This document shows positions 45,777-55,766 of a stretch of DNA of 64,000 bases, in pieces. Positions within the stretch are counted from its first letter, which is position 1, and every line of letters begins with the position of its first letter. Origin of the DNA: Rostrohypoxylon terebratum (lineage: Eukaryota > Ascomycota > Sordariomycetes > Xylariales > Hypoxylaceae); assembly GCA_022497145.1 (NCBI GenBank), contig MU385898.1, positions 124,001-188,000 of the forward strand, in the 5' to 3' direction. The notes below the pieces were generated by a model. The model had not been told where the DNA came from, ran no database searches, and saw only the letters and a program-made list of their open reading frames with translations. The translations under genes and the position numbers were made by a program.

Positions 45777-48452
45777 CTACAAGAGGATCTCCAACTCATC
45801 ATCATCATCCGCGTCCAAGACGACCATCCTCCTTCTCGAGGGCTTGCCAACCCCGGAGTTAGCATTTATATGTACAACACCCGCCTCGGACCTGGCGTCG
45901 CCTTCGGCCGAAGCCAGTTCCCCGCCCAAGCTCTCGCGTCCGGCCTCGCGGATCCCTTTCTCGGTGACGAAGCGCGTCTTCTTGCGTGCGGGTGGCCGCA
46001 TGGAGTTCCCGCTGCCGCTCGCGTCGTCGGTCCCGCTCGTTTCTCGATCCCCGGCTGTGCTGGAGAACGAGAGCGAGGTCGCGGGCCGTAGCCTCTCGCC
46101 TTCTTTCATGCGCGACAGCTTATCCCGCAGCCCGCCGCCCCAGCCCAGCGCCGGTTTACTCCCACTCCCGCTCCCGCCACCGGAGGTGGACCCGAAAGAG
46201 TTGTTGTCGCTGCGCTTGCGTTTAACAGGGCTGAGGTTGATCTTCAGCTCGCTGCCCTTCGGCCGGACTAACCCCAGGGACTTGGCATCGGCGTCTTGCC
46301 TCGGCTGGTCGTCGAAAGATTGGCTTAGCCCCAGGCCTAAAATGCCTTGTGTGCTAGTCCCCGTGACAACGTTGCTGCTACTCCTGCTCCTACCAATACC
46401 AGCACCAGCGCCCGCGGTACCCCCTCTCTGCATGTACTCCTTGCCAGCACCAGACCCGATCTTACCGAGTGTCTTCATGAGCTCCCGTTCCTTCTCCTCC
46501 GTCGCGAGCCTCCGTCGCAGCGCCTCCCCCCTCTCCGCCGTATCCGCGACCCGGCCCTCCAAGATCTCGTTATCGAGCATGCTAGCCGCGCTCGGCTTAT
46601 TAAAAAAGATCTGGCTCCCGCTCGCGCGGTCCCAGTTCCCGCGGCTCTTCTTCTTCGGGTCGTTCGCGTGGGCCTCCCAGTCGTGCAGGCGGTACGAGTT
46701 CTTCTGGTACTTACCACCGCCTCCTTCGCCGTGCTTGCGCGGCCCGAGGCCCGTGTTGAAGGCGTTGACGTCCTGGCGCGCGGCGCGGTGCTTGGCGAGG
46801 CCCATGTTCATGTGGAACTCGCAGAACTCGGTGCGTTTGCGGTTGACCCACCCGTTGCACAGCTCGCCGTCTTTCTTGATCGATTTGCAGAAGCCTAGGT
46901 CCCGCGCCGTGCCGATCTCGAGGATGGTGTCTTGTCCGCTGTTGATCACGAGGCTGAAGCGCCCCGTGTCGGTGCGGCCGGGGGGCGGGGGCATGATGTT
47001 CGGGTTGAGCACGGCGAGGAGTGTACCGGGGGTTAGCTTCCAGTACCGGTCGAAACCGGAGTTGAAGAGGAAGAGCTCGAGCTCCCATTGTAGGTCGACG
47101 AGCTGTAGGACCATGTACTTCCCCTTACTCGTGTCAGTCTGCTTTTTTTCTTTTAGGTCATTGTTGGATATTTTGTGAGAGCGGGGGTCTGATTTGGAGG
47201 CTAGGATTCCGAAGACGACTATATCCTGCTCGATCTCCGGGAGCTGGTACTCGGGTGCCTTGACATGTTTGAGTAGGTCCTTAATCACATACGTCTTCTT
47301 CCCTGTTAAATTTCGTGTGAGGACCGGGTGCGGTATCACACGTTTGGAGAGGTGAACGGCCGAGTAGGGTTCGAACGCACAGGCTTCCTCTTCTGGCACT
47401 TCTGAGGGAGATACCTTCTTGCTTTGGCTTGCTTGGGAATCGCTCCCTCCTTCTCCAAAACTGCTCCCTGGGCGACTCTCGTCCAGCGTAGGCCGTCGTA
47501 AGCATGACGTCGTATTACTACGTTTGAGTCGACTTCCGGCCATGACTTCTTCATGGCTGAATTGCTCAGGCTGCACTTGTACATCAGGTATCTCCTTCGC
47601 ATTGTTTTTGAACTGCTCCATCTCCTGTCGGCCTAGTTCGAAAGCATTACTTCGCACTTGTTTTATCCTCTCCCGTTTTTCTTGTCGGCTTTGCTCCTCT
47701 GATCTGGCTGCGGCTAAGCGCTCGCTGAAGGTCATCGGGCGTTCTTGTTTAGTAGACGGTTCGGCACTACCAAAAGAGGGCGTATGTGCTCTTCGAAGAT
47801 ATCCTCCCTGTGACCCATTATTACTCTCCGTAGGCTTCCTTAAGCTCGGTGCTCGCTTCAATGAGATGTCCTTCGCTTTGATTCCCTTATCGATCCCCAA
47901 ACGTACTCTGCTAGGAGAGGTATCGACCTGCGGTGCTAGCGCTCTTCTTACCGGCGATACCGGTACTTGTATTTCTGAGTGTGATTGTGATCGTGCCGGT
48001 CGTGTCCGTATTAATTCAGCTTGTGATTGGGATCGGCTGGTCACAAAGATATCTGGCGTAGGGTTAGATTCGGACCGCGAAGAATTTGCGTCTCCCCCGG
48101 CTGCCTTTTTTGCTTTGGCGCTTTGTATTTTCTTCAACTTTAGTTTTGCTTCGATGGCCTCCAGTTTCAATTTCAACGTCTCTTCGTCTTCTTCATCGTC
48201 CTCGTCCTCGTCTACATCCATCTCATCATCATCTAGGTTGTTGCGCCGAGAATTGGCAAATAGAGTAAGACCACCCGGCGTTGATCGACCTCGTTTACTT
48301 GGAGATGGTGACGGTGATGCCCGCTCGGCCATTCGTCGCAATCGTTCGCGCCCTTTGGGAGTGCTGAGAAGAACATCGTGAGGCGATCGCGGCGGCCATT
48401 GGGCTTCCGGTTCGGCGCCCGACCCTGTTATCTTTGGTAAGTGCTTTGACAT
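45777..48452 (-). CDS. MCM10: DNA replication initiation factor Mcm10 (Cdc23)
   Basis: This is a nuclear factor that activates the Mcm2-7/CMG helicase and stabilises polymerase alpha at origins and forks. It is a single exon of 891 residues. The N-terminal region is Ser/Arg-rich with an acidic run (about 75-90) followed by a charged coiled-coil-like segment (LKLKLEAIEAKLKLKK). The OB-fold region is around residues 370-510 (YMVLQLVDLQWELELFLFN, then LLAVLNPNIMPPPP and FSLVINSGQDTILEIGTA). The Mcm10 zinc finger is C522-x9-C532-x11-C544-x2-H547 (GFCKSIKKDGELC...TEFCEFH). HDWEAHANDPKKKSRG and downstream low-complexity sequence follow. The second half is GC-rich. The gene is divergent to RNase H2B across a promoter with three ACGCG boxes. 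Confidence 0.95.
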   Translation of the reverse strand: MSKHLPKITGSGAEPEAQWPPRSPHDVLLSTPKGRERLRRMAERASPSPSPSKRGRSTPGGLTLFANSRRNNLDDDEMDVDEDEDDEEDEETLKLKLEAIEAKLKLKKIQSAKAKKAAGGDANSSRSESNPTPDIFVTSRSQSQAELIRTRPARSQSHSEIQVPVSPVRRALAPQVDTSPSRVRLGIDKGIKAKDISLKRAPSLRKPTESNNGSQGGYLRRAHTPSFGSAEPSTKQERPMTFSERLAAARSEEQSRQEKRERIKQVRSNAFELGRQEMEQFKNNAKEIPDVQVQPEQFSHEEVMAGSRLKRSNTTSCLRRPTLDESRPGSSFGEGGSDSQASQSKKVSPSEVPEEEACAFEPYSAVHLSKRVIPHPVLTRNLTGKKTYVIKDLLKHVKAPEYQLPEIEQDIVVFGILASKSDPRSHKISNNDLKEKKQTDTSKGKYMVLQLVDLQWELELFLFNSGFDRYWKLTPGTLLAVLNPNIMPPPPGRTDTGRFSLVINSGQDTILEIGTARDLGFCKSIKKDGELCNGWVNRKRTEFCEFHMNMGLAKHRAARQDVNAFNTGLGPRKHGEGGGGKYQKNSYRLHDWEAHANDPKKKSRGNWDRASGSQIFFNKPSAASMLDNEILEGRVADTAERGEALRRRLATEEKERELMKTLGKIGSGAGKEYMQRGGTAGAGAGIGRSRSSSNVVTGTSTQGILGLGLSQSFDDQPRQDADAKSLGLVRPKGSELKINLSPVKRKRSDNNSFGSTSGGGSGSGSKPALGWGGGLRDKLSRMKEGERLRPATSLSFSSTAGDRETSGTDDASGSGNSMRPPARKKTRFVTEKGIREAGRESLGGELASAEGDARSEAGVVHINANSGVGKPSRRRMVVLDADDDDELEILL

Positions 48453-49305
48453 CGATATGAATGGTGGTGAAATGTCGCCAACATGTTCCGCGGTAACTGT
48501 GTGAGATGGAAAATTTTGAATGTAGGTGTATTAGAACGTACTAGCAGGCATCATAACTGTTGTTGTCGTTTCGCATCCGTGATGCTGATTCGGCGGTGCC
48601 TCCCCTCCACTCTAAAAAGCTGCAGGGGTCGCCTCGTTGGTTATTATATCATGCGGCAAATATAGAAATTGGGATTAGACTTGGTAGAGATCGTCCGGGG
48701 TAGGGGGTGAGATGGGCGGTGGTCGGTGTTCGATGTCGTGGTAGTCTGGTAGAGGCACCAATGATATAGATAATAAGATATGATCTTGGACACAACACAG
48801 AGAGAACGCCGTCTTGCTCATTTCCAAGACCAATCGATGCTTCAAACTCCGCAAAATCGAAATATCGCACATAAATGAATTGAAATTGGTAAAATGTTGT
48901 ACAAGTCACGAGGATCGGAAGAGGATGTTGCAGCAGGTGTACATTTTCAAAAGTACCATGATATCGATAAGTGATGATCGCATGGTGGTCGATGTCACAT
49001 GGAAATAGAAGCTTATGATTGGCTAGGTGGAGACGCGCCTCCCCTTGGCGGAACGCGACTTGCACTGTACCGGTACGCGTCGACAGGGGTCATGTATATT
49101 AGTACACGGGTACGTTTTATGGCTAGCTCGAGTTAACAAAGCTCTCGCCAGTTACTTCAGTTACACCAATTGACATTACTTAGTACATAGTAGGTAGTTG
49201 TCCATGGTTTGAATTGTTAGCTTCAAAGTTGTGTTTGAATGTCAATTGACCGAAAGTTTGACTTGGATACCTCGAATTTTGGCGAAAGTAGAGCAACATC
49301 GCAAA
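48453..49305. promoter_or_regulatory. divergent promoter region MCM10-RNase H2B
   Basis: These 853 bp lie between start codons. An ACGCG cluster (listed separately) lies 225-275 bp upstream of the RNase H2B ATG. Short open frames in 48649-49065 (minus) overlap the promoter and have no family resemblance. Confidence 0.6.
49033..49080. promoter_or_regulatory. cluster of three ACGCG boxes (MCB-like)
   Basis: ACGCG occurs at 49033-49037 and 49053-49057, and the full palindrome ACGCGT at 49075-49080. ACGCGT is the binding site of the fungal G1/S factor MBF (Mbp1-Swi6), and replication genes are its classical targets. Here the cluster lies between MCM10 and an RNase H2 subunit gene. The motifs are seen; regulation is inferred. 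Confidence 0.5.
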
Positions 49306-50649
49306 ATGGCGAGGACAACCAGATCAAAAGCGAGCGCATCCACCGCAAAATCAAAATCAGATTCTAAGAAGACGAGCACCCCTAATCCTGAGTCCAAGTA
49401 CACATTACCCGCCGAGTCCCTGAATCCACCAAAGCTATTTATCCTTCCTACGAAAGCCACGAAAGAGGCTCGAATAGTCTCCCTCCTAAATCCTAGATAT
49501 GGAAAGCCGACGAGGTACCTCGTGTGTCCAGAGACAGGAATATATGAATTCACAAAGATCGCTGCGCCTAAATCTACGCCCAGAAGTTGGTTGATACAAT
49601 GCGAAAGTACGGATAAGGTCGAAGGGAAGACGTCGGAAGATGGCACCGAGCTTAGCGCTTATATCACGAAAGGCGCCGACCTATACGTTGCGACACCAGT
49701 CGACCCCATATTTCTCCTTTTGCCTGCCTTCGCAAATCAATCTGCACATACCAAGGATGGGAGGCGGATGTTCGTGACCAGCGACGACCACCTTGATTTT
49801 ATAAAAAGCGAATCGTCGCATCTTTCGGAGATATTGCGATGGGGTAAGATACGGACGCTGCTAGAGTCGCGAATGGCAGCCATATGCGAAACGGCGGAGG
49901 CAGGCGATGAGACTATGTTCCGCTTTAGCGAAGACAAGCTCTTAGACGAAATCCTGAGCAAAGCCCAGAAGATGAGCGAGCAGCCACTGCCCAAGAGTAT
50001 GGAAGATAAGTTCGTCACCAAGGTACTAGAAGCGCCAGTCGTGGGAGTGAAACGGGAGAACACAACAGCGTCGGCCACCGAGCAAACGGAGACACCAGCA
50101 CCAACTTCAGGATCGTCAACCCCCAAGGTAGAATCGGTTGACAGCCAGTCTTCCACCTCTTCTACCGAAACCACGGCAACCTCCGCCTCAGATGCTTCTA
50201 CAGCCGCTACTTCTGTTCCCCCTGACGAGTCTAGCGCCACAGAAGAGATCCCCACGGTCCAGGCCTCGCCCGAAGTCGTGAAACTACAACGACTGCGTAC
50301 AGCCTTCGCCTTCCTCTGCTCGGCCTACATCGCACCCCCTCAAGCCGCACTCCTGCAACAAAAACTTACCAAAGCCGACAAAGCGAAGGTAGATTTCGCG
50401 CCATTAGACACATATTTAGCGCAGATCACCCAACTACGGCAGGAAGCCGCAGCGGCGCGGAGCATAGGAGATTATTCGCGCAAGCGTGTCATGGATGAAG
50501 AGGAGTTAGCAGAGCGCCGAGAAAGCAAGAGGAGGAAGGAGGAGGAGGACAAAAGGAAAAAGGCTGGGGAAAGTAGGGGAGTGAAGAACCTGAAGAAGGT
50601 AGATACGGCGGGGATGAAGAAAATGAGCGATTTTTTTAAGAAGAAATAG
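49306..50649 (+). CDS. RNH202: ribonuclease H2 subunit B (Rnh202)
   Basis: This is a non-catalytic subunit of the heterotrimeric RNase H2, which removes ribonucleotides and RNA:DNA hybrids from nuclear DNA. It is a single exon of 447 residues from the ATG at 49306 (MARTTRSKASAS). The beta-rich triple-barrel region begins about residue 35 (FILPTKATKEARIVSLLNPR, RYLVCPETGIYEFTKIAAPK, RSWLIQCES). The signature VATPVDPIFLLLPAF, typical of RNase H2B, follows near residue 125. Helical segments include LRTAFAFLCSAYIAPPQ. The extreme C-terminus MKKMSDFFKKK resembles the PCNA-binding (PIP-like) tail seen in RNase H2B proteins, which ends in a paired aromatic. A Ser/Thr-rich linker occupies about 265-330. 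It is convergent with DUO1 (225 bp). Confidence 0.92.
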   Translation: MARTTRSKASASTAKSKSDSKKTSTPNPESKYTLPAESLNPPKLFILPTKATKEARIVSLLNPRYGKPTRYLVCPETGIYEFTKIAAPKSTPRSWLIQCESTDKVEGKTSEDGTELSAYITKGADLYVATPVDPIFLLLPAFANQSAHTKDGRRMFVTSDDHLDFIKSESSHLSEILRWGKIRTLLESRMAAICETAEAGDETMFRFSEDKLLDEILSKAQKMSEQPLPKSMEDKFVTKVLEAPVVGVKRENTTASATEQTETPAPTSGSSTPKVESVDSQSSTSSTETTATSASDASTAATSVPPDESSATEEIPTVQASPEVVKLQRLRTAFAFLCSAYIAPPQAALLQQKLTKADKAKVDFAPLDTYLAQITQLRQEAAAARSIGDYSRKRVMDEEELAERRESKRRKEEEDKRKKAGESRGVKNLKKVDTAGMKKMSDFFKKK

Positions 50650-50874
50650 GAGATAGAAGACAAGTATATATAGAGATCATTTTGAAAGGGAAAAAGGCGT
50701 TCGGCCATGGCTGGATCATCATCATTTGTATAATATTCGGACTACGTAACTCGTAGGCTACGTAGGCAGGCTGAATAAACCCGTCCGGGATATCCGTCAT
50801 TATTCATGAAAATAGACAATGGCAGAGCGTACTCTTATGCTCATTATCGAGACCTCCCTCCAATGCCTGAGAAC

Positions 50875-51722
50875 CTAATATCCACGCGGTCCTCTCGACC
50901 GTCCTCTCAAGAACCCCCGACCAATCCCCGACGTGCCTCGCGCTGTACTAGTCGAGCTCGTATCCGCCGCCGACGTAGGCCTACTCGTCGTCGCACCCCC
51001 AGACACGCTTCTCCCCGTGCCTCCGGCCGCTAACCCCCTTCCCCTCACACTCCGAGTCCTACTCACTCCCACACCCCGTCCTCGCGTGCCTCGTCCCGCG
51101 GCACTCGCGCTCCGCGCATTAGCAGCGGCTTCCCTAGCGCGCGCGTCCTCTTCCTGCTTGCGCCTGGCCTCCGCGCGTCGCCGCTCCTCAGCTGCCGCGC
51201 GCTGCTCCGCTTCGCGCTGCTTGGCGGCGGCTTCGGCTTCGATCTCGGCAAGGTCTGCGGTCGCGCCGCGCCAGGTCGGGTTCAGGATTAGTCGTTGGTT
51301 GTGCTCTGTCTGCGAGAGGATGCGCGTCCAGGTGTTGAGGAGTGTGGAGGCTGTGTTCACGGTGTTGGAGACGGTCTAAGGGGGTGATGGGTTAGTACGG
51401 ATGGATGCGTCATTAGTGTCAGGGGAAGGGGGGGGAGGGAAGGGGCGAGAGGGAGGATAGAATAGTGACGTGCCTGCATGTTGCCCTTTGCTCGCTCGAG
51501 GGTCCCGATGACCCCTTCGATTAGCTCGTTGATGTTCCGGACGCCTTCTAGCTCTCGCCGCAGGTTGGCGTCGCGGTTTTCTTCCGTATCATGGTAGCGG
51601 GCGGCATTGGGGGGAGGAGCCAACGGGGTTGTGGATCGTGGAGGCTGCTCTTTGGGAGTGGTAGATTTCTTCGAGGGTGAGGCGAAGAGGTCCTCGTTGT
51701 ATGAGTCGTCGTTGTCAGACAT
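50875..51722 (-). CDS. DUO1: DASH complex subunit Duo1
   Basis: This is a subunit of the fungal DASH/Dam1 ring that couples kinetochores to spindle microtubules. Exons are 51722-51474 and 51375-50875, giving 249 residues. The Duo1 core is at about 50-120: NLRRELEGVRNINELIEGVI, then LERAKGNMQ joined to TVSNTVNTASTLLNTWTRIL and SQTEHNQRLILNPTWRGATA. An Ala/Glu/Arg-rich coiled coil (AEAAAKQREAEQRAAAEERR) and an Arg/Gly-rich tail (GRGTRGRGVGVSRTRSVRGR) follow. The intron (51376-51473) appears to have a GC donor (CAG|GCACGT) with a normal CTTAG acceptor and a TACTAAC branch sequence; a GT donor that keeps the conserved frame is not available. It shares a 1.47-kb divergent region with the uncharacterised gene at 53190. 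Confidence 0.9.
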
Positions 51723-53189
51723 GACCGCGGCGGAGGGATGAGATCAGATTCAACTAGGGATCGTGAAAGATGGATATGCTGAAGATTGATTGGCGGGGTA
51801 GCTATCCAGGGCACATTCAAGGTCTAGAGGTCTAGACTAGTAGACTCCAATCGTTTTCAGAATAGGCAGATAGGTACCGCTCCGGACTCCGGATGATATT
51901 TTCCGATTAGTGACATTAGTGTAAGCTAAAGGGGCGACCTTGCAGCTGCCTTGGAACTTTCTACCTCTTCACGCAGTAGTTCTGTTGACATGCGTTGTCG
52001 TACAGCAGTGTTTTCTAATTGTGGAGTTGAAGATGTGCTGGCTAAGAAAAATTAGCCAATGGAGCTTGGTATTTCTTCTATCGATAGGGCATCGACGGGC
52101 ACCCACCATTGAATTCACGGTGGATCTTTTGTGGGATTTGATGTGCGACGCGTGCAGGGGTCACTTTACGCGTTTTAATAAACGTGCATTATTACTATGG
52201 AGAGTTATCAGAGTTATGTTTGTTATACCGTGCGTTACTGTGCGGGGTACATCTCGTAGTGCACAAATTAATCACGAATGTGAGTACTCCGTAGTAATCA
52301 AACAGGGTACTCAGGGTTGATCGAGGTTGATTGGCTGGAATGTGGCTGGGATGTCATAATTTACTTACTAGGTACTAGTGACCGCCTGCATGGTCCACTT
52401 ATTCGCTTGGGATAGTACAGGAGCCCCCAAGATGTTTAGGTCGCAGTATCTCTCAGCAACTCCCCCGACGAACAAGCCCAGCCACTTCCAACCTTCCAGA
52501 CTTTCCATTTCCCACTTTCGCACTTTCGTTTTCCAAGTTCAATAATATCTATTATCCACGCCGTCCGCAACCATCCGCCGAAACCACCCTTATCCCTAAC
52601 ATTAACCTAATCAAATTTCCACTACCACTTTATACCACCTAACCGGCGTCTAACCCTTAACTTTTACTTACCTACTCACACTCACACTCATATTTACATC
52701 TTCATCTTCGTTTCATCGCCGACAGTCAGTCGTACTTTTCTTTACGCTCCTTGTCGTTGGATTTGTCCGATCTGACTCGTCGCGTGAAACGTTTATTATC
52801 GCTTGGATTATTCATTTTCTAGTGTTTTTTTCTTAGTCTCTTATTCAATTCGATTTTCAATTTCGTTTTGGTATTTGAGCGGAATACAAATTGACGCCGA
52901 CACCATCGAGGATACCTTCAGGGAAACTACCAGCCACGCGTTTTAAGTCTCCGCATTTACGGGTACCCTTTACTTCACCCAACCTTTATGCGCGTTAGCC
53001 TTCCTCACATTTTCTTTCCTCTTTCACCACCAAACCTTGATTCATCCTAGGTCTCAATTCTCAGGCAACAGTCAATTGAGATCAAAGTACGACAAAGACA
53101 ATCAAGGATTGGTACCGTCAGGTGTTGCATCCTAAGGGTTCTATTGTTTGTCGGAATTTTCAGATAGAAATTCAACCCAGGCAGACAAG
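51723..53189. promoter_or_regulatory. divergent region DUO1-uncharacterised gene
   Basis: These 1.47 kb between divergent starts contain three ACGCGT boxes (two of them 20 bp apart). From about 52,440 to the ATG at 53,190 there is a long pyrimidine-rich, simple-sequence leader typical of fungal promoters. An open frame at 51940-52320 has no family resemblance. Confidence 0.55.
52148..52173. promoter_or_regulatory. paired ACGCGT boxes (MCB-like)
   Basis: Two perfect ACGCGT palindromes occur at 52148-52153 and 52168-52173, two helical turns apart, about 430 bp upstream of DUO1 and 1 kb upstream of the 53190 gene. A third single copy lies at 52936-52941. Pairing at this spacing suggests an MBF site; this is an inference. 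Confidence 0.45.
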
Positions 53190-54545
53190 ATGAGTCCCAT
53201 CCTTTCAACACCTTCAACCCCTTCGCCTCCTTCGCGAGTGCACACACCTACTACTCCACGATTCGGTTATGGCGATTCTTGGGAACCCTATTCTCCACGC
53301 AAGTCATCGCGTATCGCGCAACGCCAATCTCAGCGAACACCATCACCTCAAGCCTCTTCACGCAATCGCAACTCTGCACGCATTTCTTCCTCGTCTTCAG
53401 AGATTGGTACACCAGCAGGATCTCCCCAGAAAAAACGACAGCCAGCCATGGATTCGGTTCGACGCGCATCTAAGAACTTGAGCGCCGGACGCGTTGCTGA
53501 CGCCGCTGATTCTCTTGGAATTGGTAATTTGCGTCAGAAGCCCAAATCAGCAAGCACAACAATCACCGGATCCACGATGCTACCTACTCCCGACAAGACA
53601 CCCGCAAAGAAGTTAGATGAGAAATCGAAGGCCAATGTCAGTTTGATCGCGCGCAACCTCTTTTCCGAATCTGAGGGCATGCCGTCTCCTAAGAAGAGAA
53701 AGACGAAGAAGTACACCGGCCTTACTCTAGACAGCTTCAAGGCTGAAACGATTGAGGAGCCTATTGAGATCTTCACGGACACACGCGATCGAATTCCCGA
53801 GGAGGACAAGACTCCGGACAATCCTTTCTATGAGCAACCTGCATCCACTTCAGATCACGACCAGCCCGTCCGACAAACTCGAAGCAAACAGGTGTATGTA
53901 GAGGGCGAGGGCAAGATATCTATCGAAGAGGCTCTCAAACGCGAAGACGGAATCATCTATGTATTGTAAGTCGCCATCCCATTTGCATGTCTATATTCTG
54001 TATCAAATCATAACTAATCATCACTCTTGTCTAGCCGAGGAAAGCGAATCTTCCGCAAGTTCTCTCAAGATGAGGATGAATGTGTCGACGAGGACGGTGG
54101 CGAGTCGCCGATTCGTGCCAACACTCGTTCATCTATCAAGCCGCGTCTCTTGTTCCCCTCGAAGAAGAAGGAAACCGTCAAGGCGTCTACTGATGATGAA
54201 GAGGCTGTTACTGACATCGAAGATCACGTTCGCCTTGGCGAAACCTCAGATGACGCTACCGAGATTCTCGAAACTCCTACGACCTTGGCGGAAGAGAAGG
54301 CCGTTACTCCTACTGCGCCCAAGTTCAGCACCCCCGTATCTCCTCCTTCGACGACCCGAGCTACGCGTGCCAGCACTAGAGTAGCAGCAGCAGTAGCAGC
54401 AGGATCATCGACTAAACAATCGAAGCCGCGTAACCCTTTCGACGGTTGGCGTCGATCTAAGAGTCGAGCTAGCACGCAAGGACAGAAACGAGAGGGTGAA
54501 GACTTAGCCGGTCAGAACGAAACGGCTAAGCGTCAGCGTGTCTAG
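53190..54545 (+). CDS. uncharacterised S/T-P-rich nuclear-type protein
   Basis: I do not recognise a named family, though the layout resembles conserved hypothetical proteins of filamentous ascomycetes. Exons are 53190-53965 and 54035-54545, giving 428 residues; the intron splits the Phe codon of IIYVFRGKRIFRKF. Visible features are about 18 Ser/Thr-Pro sites (N-terminal STPSTPSPPS and TPTTP; LPTPDKTPAKK; MPSPKKRK), the last overlapping a basic nuclear-localisation-like stretch PKKRKTKK. A segment SLIARNLFSE precedes YTGLTLDSFKAE. An acidic region with DNPFY is followed by GEGKISIEEALKREDGIIYVF, the most structured-looking part, directly before an RGKRIFRKF tail. The C-terminus is basic. Many CDK-type sites plus a promoter shared with DUO1 suggest a cell-cycle role, but no function is assigned. 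Confidence 0.8.
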
Positions 54546-55766
54546 TCAGCCGCTGAGGAAACGCTTCGAGACGATTCTAACATCTAGGAACTTGTAATGG
54601 CATAAGGATTTGGGTTTCGGCCTCCCACAAACTCCTTACTTTCCCCTTTGTGGATTTTTATTGAGGCACGAATTGCAGCAGACCATCCATGGAATTTACT
54701 AGCAGGCAGCAAGGAATTCGGATGGAAAACGCGGCTCTACTAAGAGGCGTATGGAATTCATGGCATTGTTTCCGAAGGGCACCAGACTCTGGATCAATCC
54801 AAGTCACCGAAAAAAAAAACATCAGGAAAAGAAGTGATCGGTAGCCATTTGGTTGGACTATTTGTCCTTCCGCGGGCCATTCCATAGTCGCAGGGACATA
54901 AACACAGTCCCCTTAGGTAGTCTCACTTGCAGCAAAACGAATTGATTTATATAAAATGTATTCATGATCTTCTCTTGTGTGAATCAGGCCTGCTACGTTT
55001 TCAAAGTTAACGTGTTCGTGAGAATCATGTCTGTTTCCTTTAGTGGGTAGGTTGCGGATATATTATGGCCGGCTAGATCAGAAATTACCTATAGCCCTAT
55101 GTATAATCACCTATAGATAAGTTTAGCAGACGTATGAATTTCAACATCTGAACAATATGAGAAACATCTGAGCATTAGACCTCAAACTATTGACACTAGT
55201 GCTAACGATGCCACACTAACGGGACTTCAATAGATTACCTATGTACTATGTACCTAGTAGATGTTGAAATCAGTGATAGAATCTGACTTTGCATGGTATG
55301 TACCTTCACATGTAATTTCGTCGTATTGGTGAAATCACCATCCAAGGAAACTTCAACCATCTTCATCCATGATCTGTGGCAGATTCCTTCCGGTAGCTAT
55401 CCTAGTATAGGATCCTTAGCAAGAGCCATCCAAACTATCACGTCATGCTATATTCCACTCAAATGGAAGAAGGTGCAATCCCCTGGAGCCAATTGCTCCG
55501 TCCGAACTGCCCCGCCCCCGCCTAGATTTTACTTGCCTACTAGCCAAACTCGATATCCGCACTTCGGAAGGCGCCTTCCAACTAGTAGAAACCAATTGCA
55601 CTCGCACTTTAAGATTTTACCTCACTTCTTCGACTCCTTCCACATTCTTCATTCTTCATTGCCTATTCTCTCGATCTACAACCTACCCGCTACATCCGTC
55701 TATAAGCTTTCTAAGCCTAATTGACTTCGAAATCCCTTCTAGATTTTACCACGTTCCAAGTCCGTC
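54546..55766. other. intergenic region
   Basis: These 1.22 kb between two plus-strand genes are AT-rich, with one ACCTAGTAG motif near 55250. The final 300 bp are pyrimidine-rich as in a leader. An open frame at 55293-55724 is low-complexity and unlikely to be coding. Confidence 0.5.

Noticed and set aside
45757..47178. 473-codon open frame on the plus strand
   Set aside because: It is antisense to MCM10, which carries the diagnostic zinc finger and OB-fold on the minus strand.
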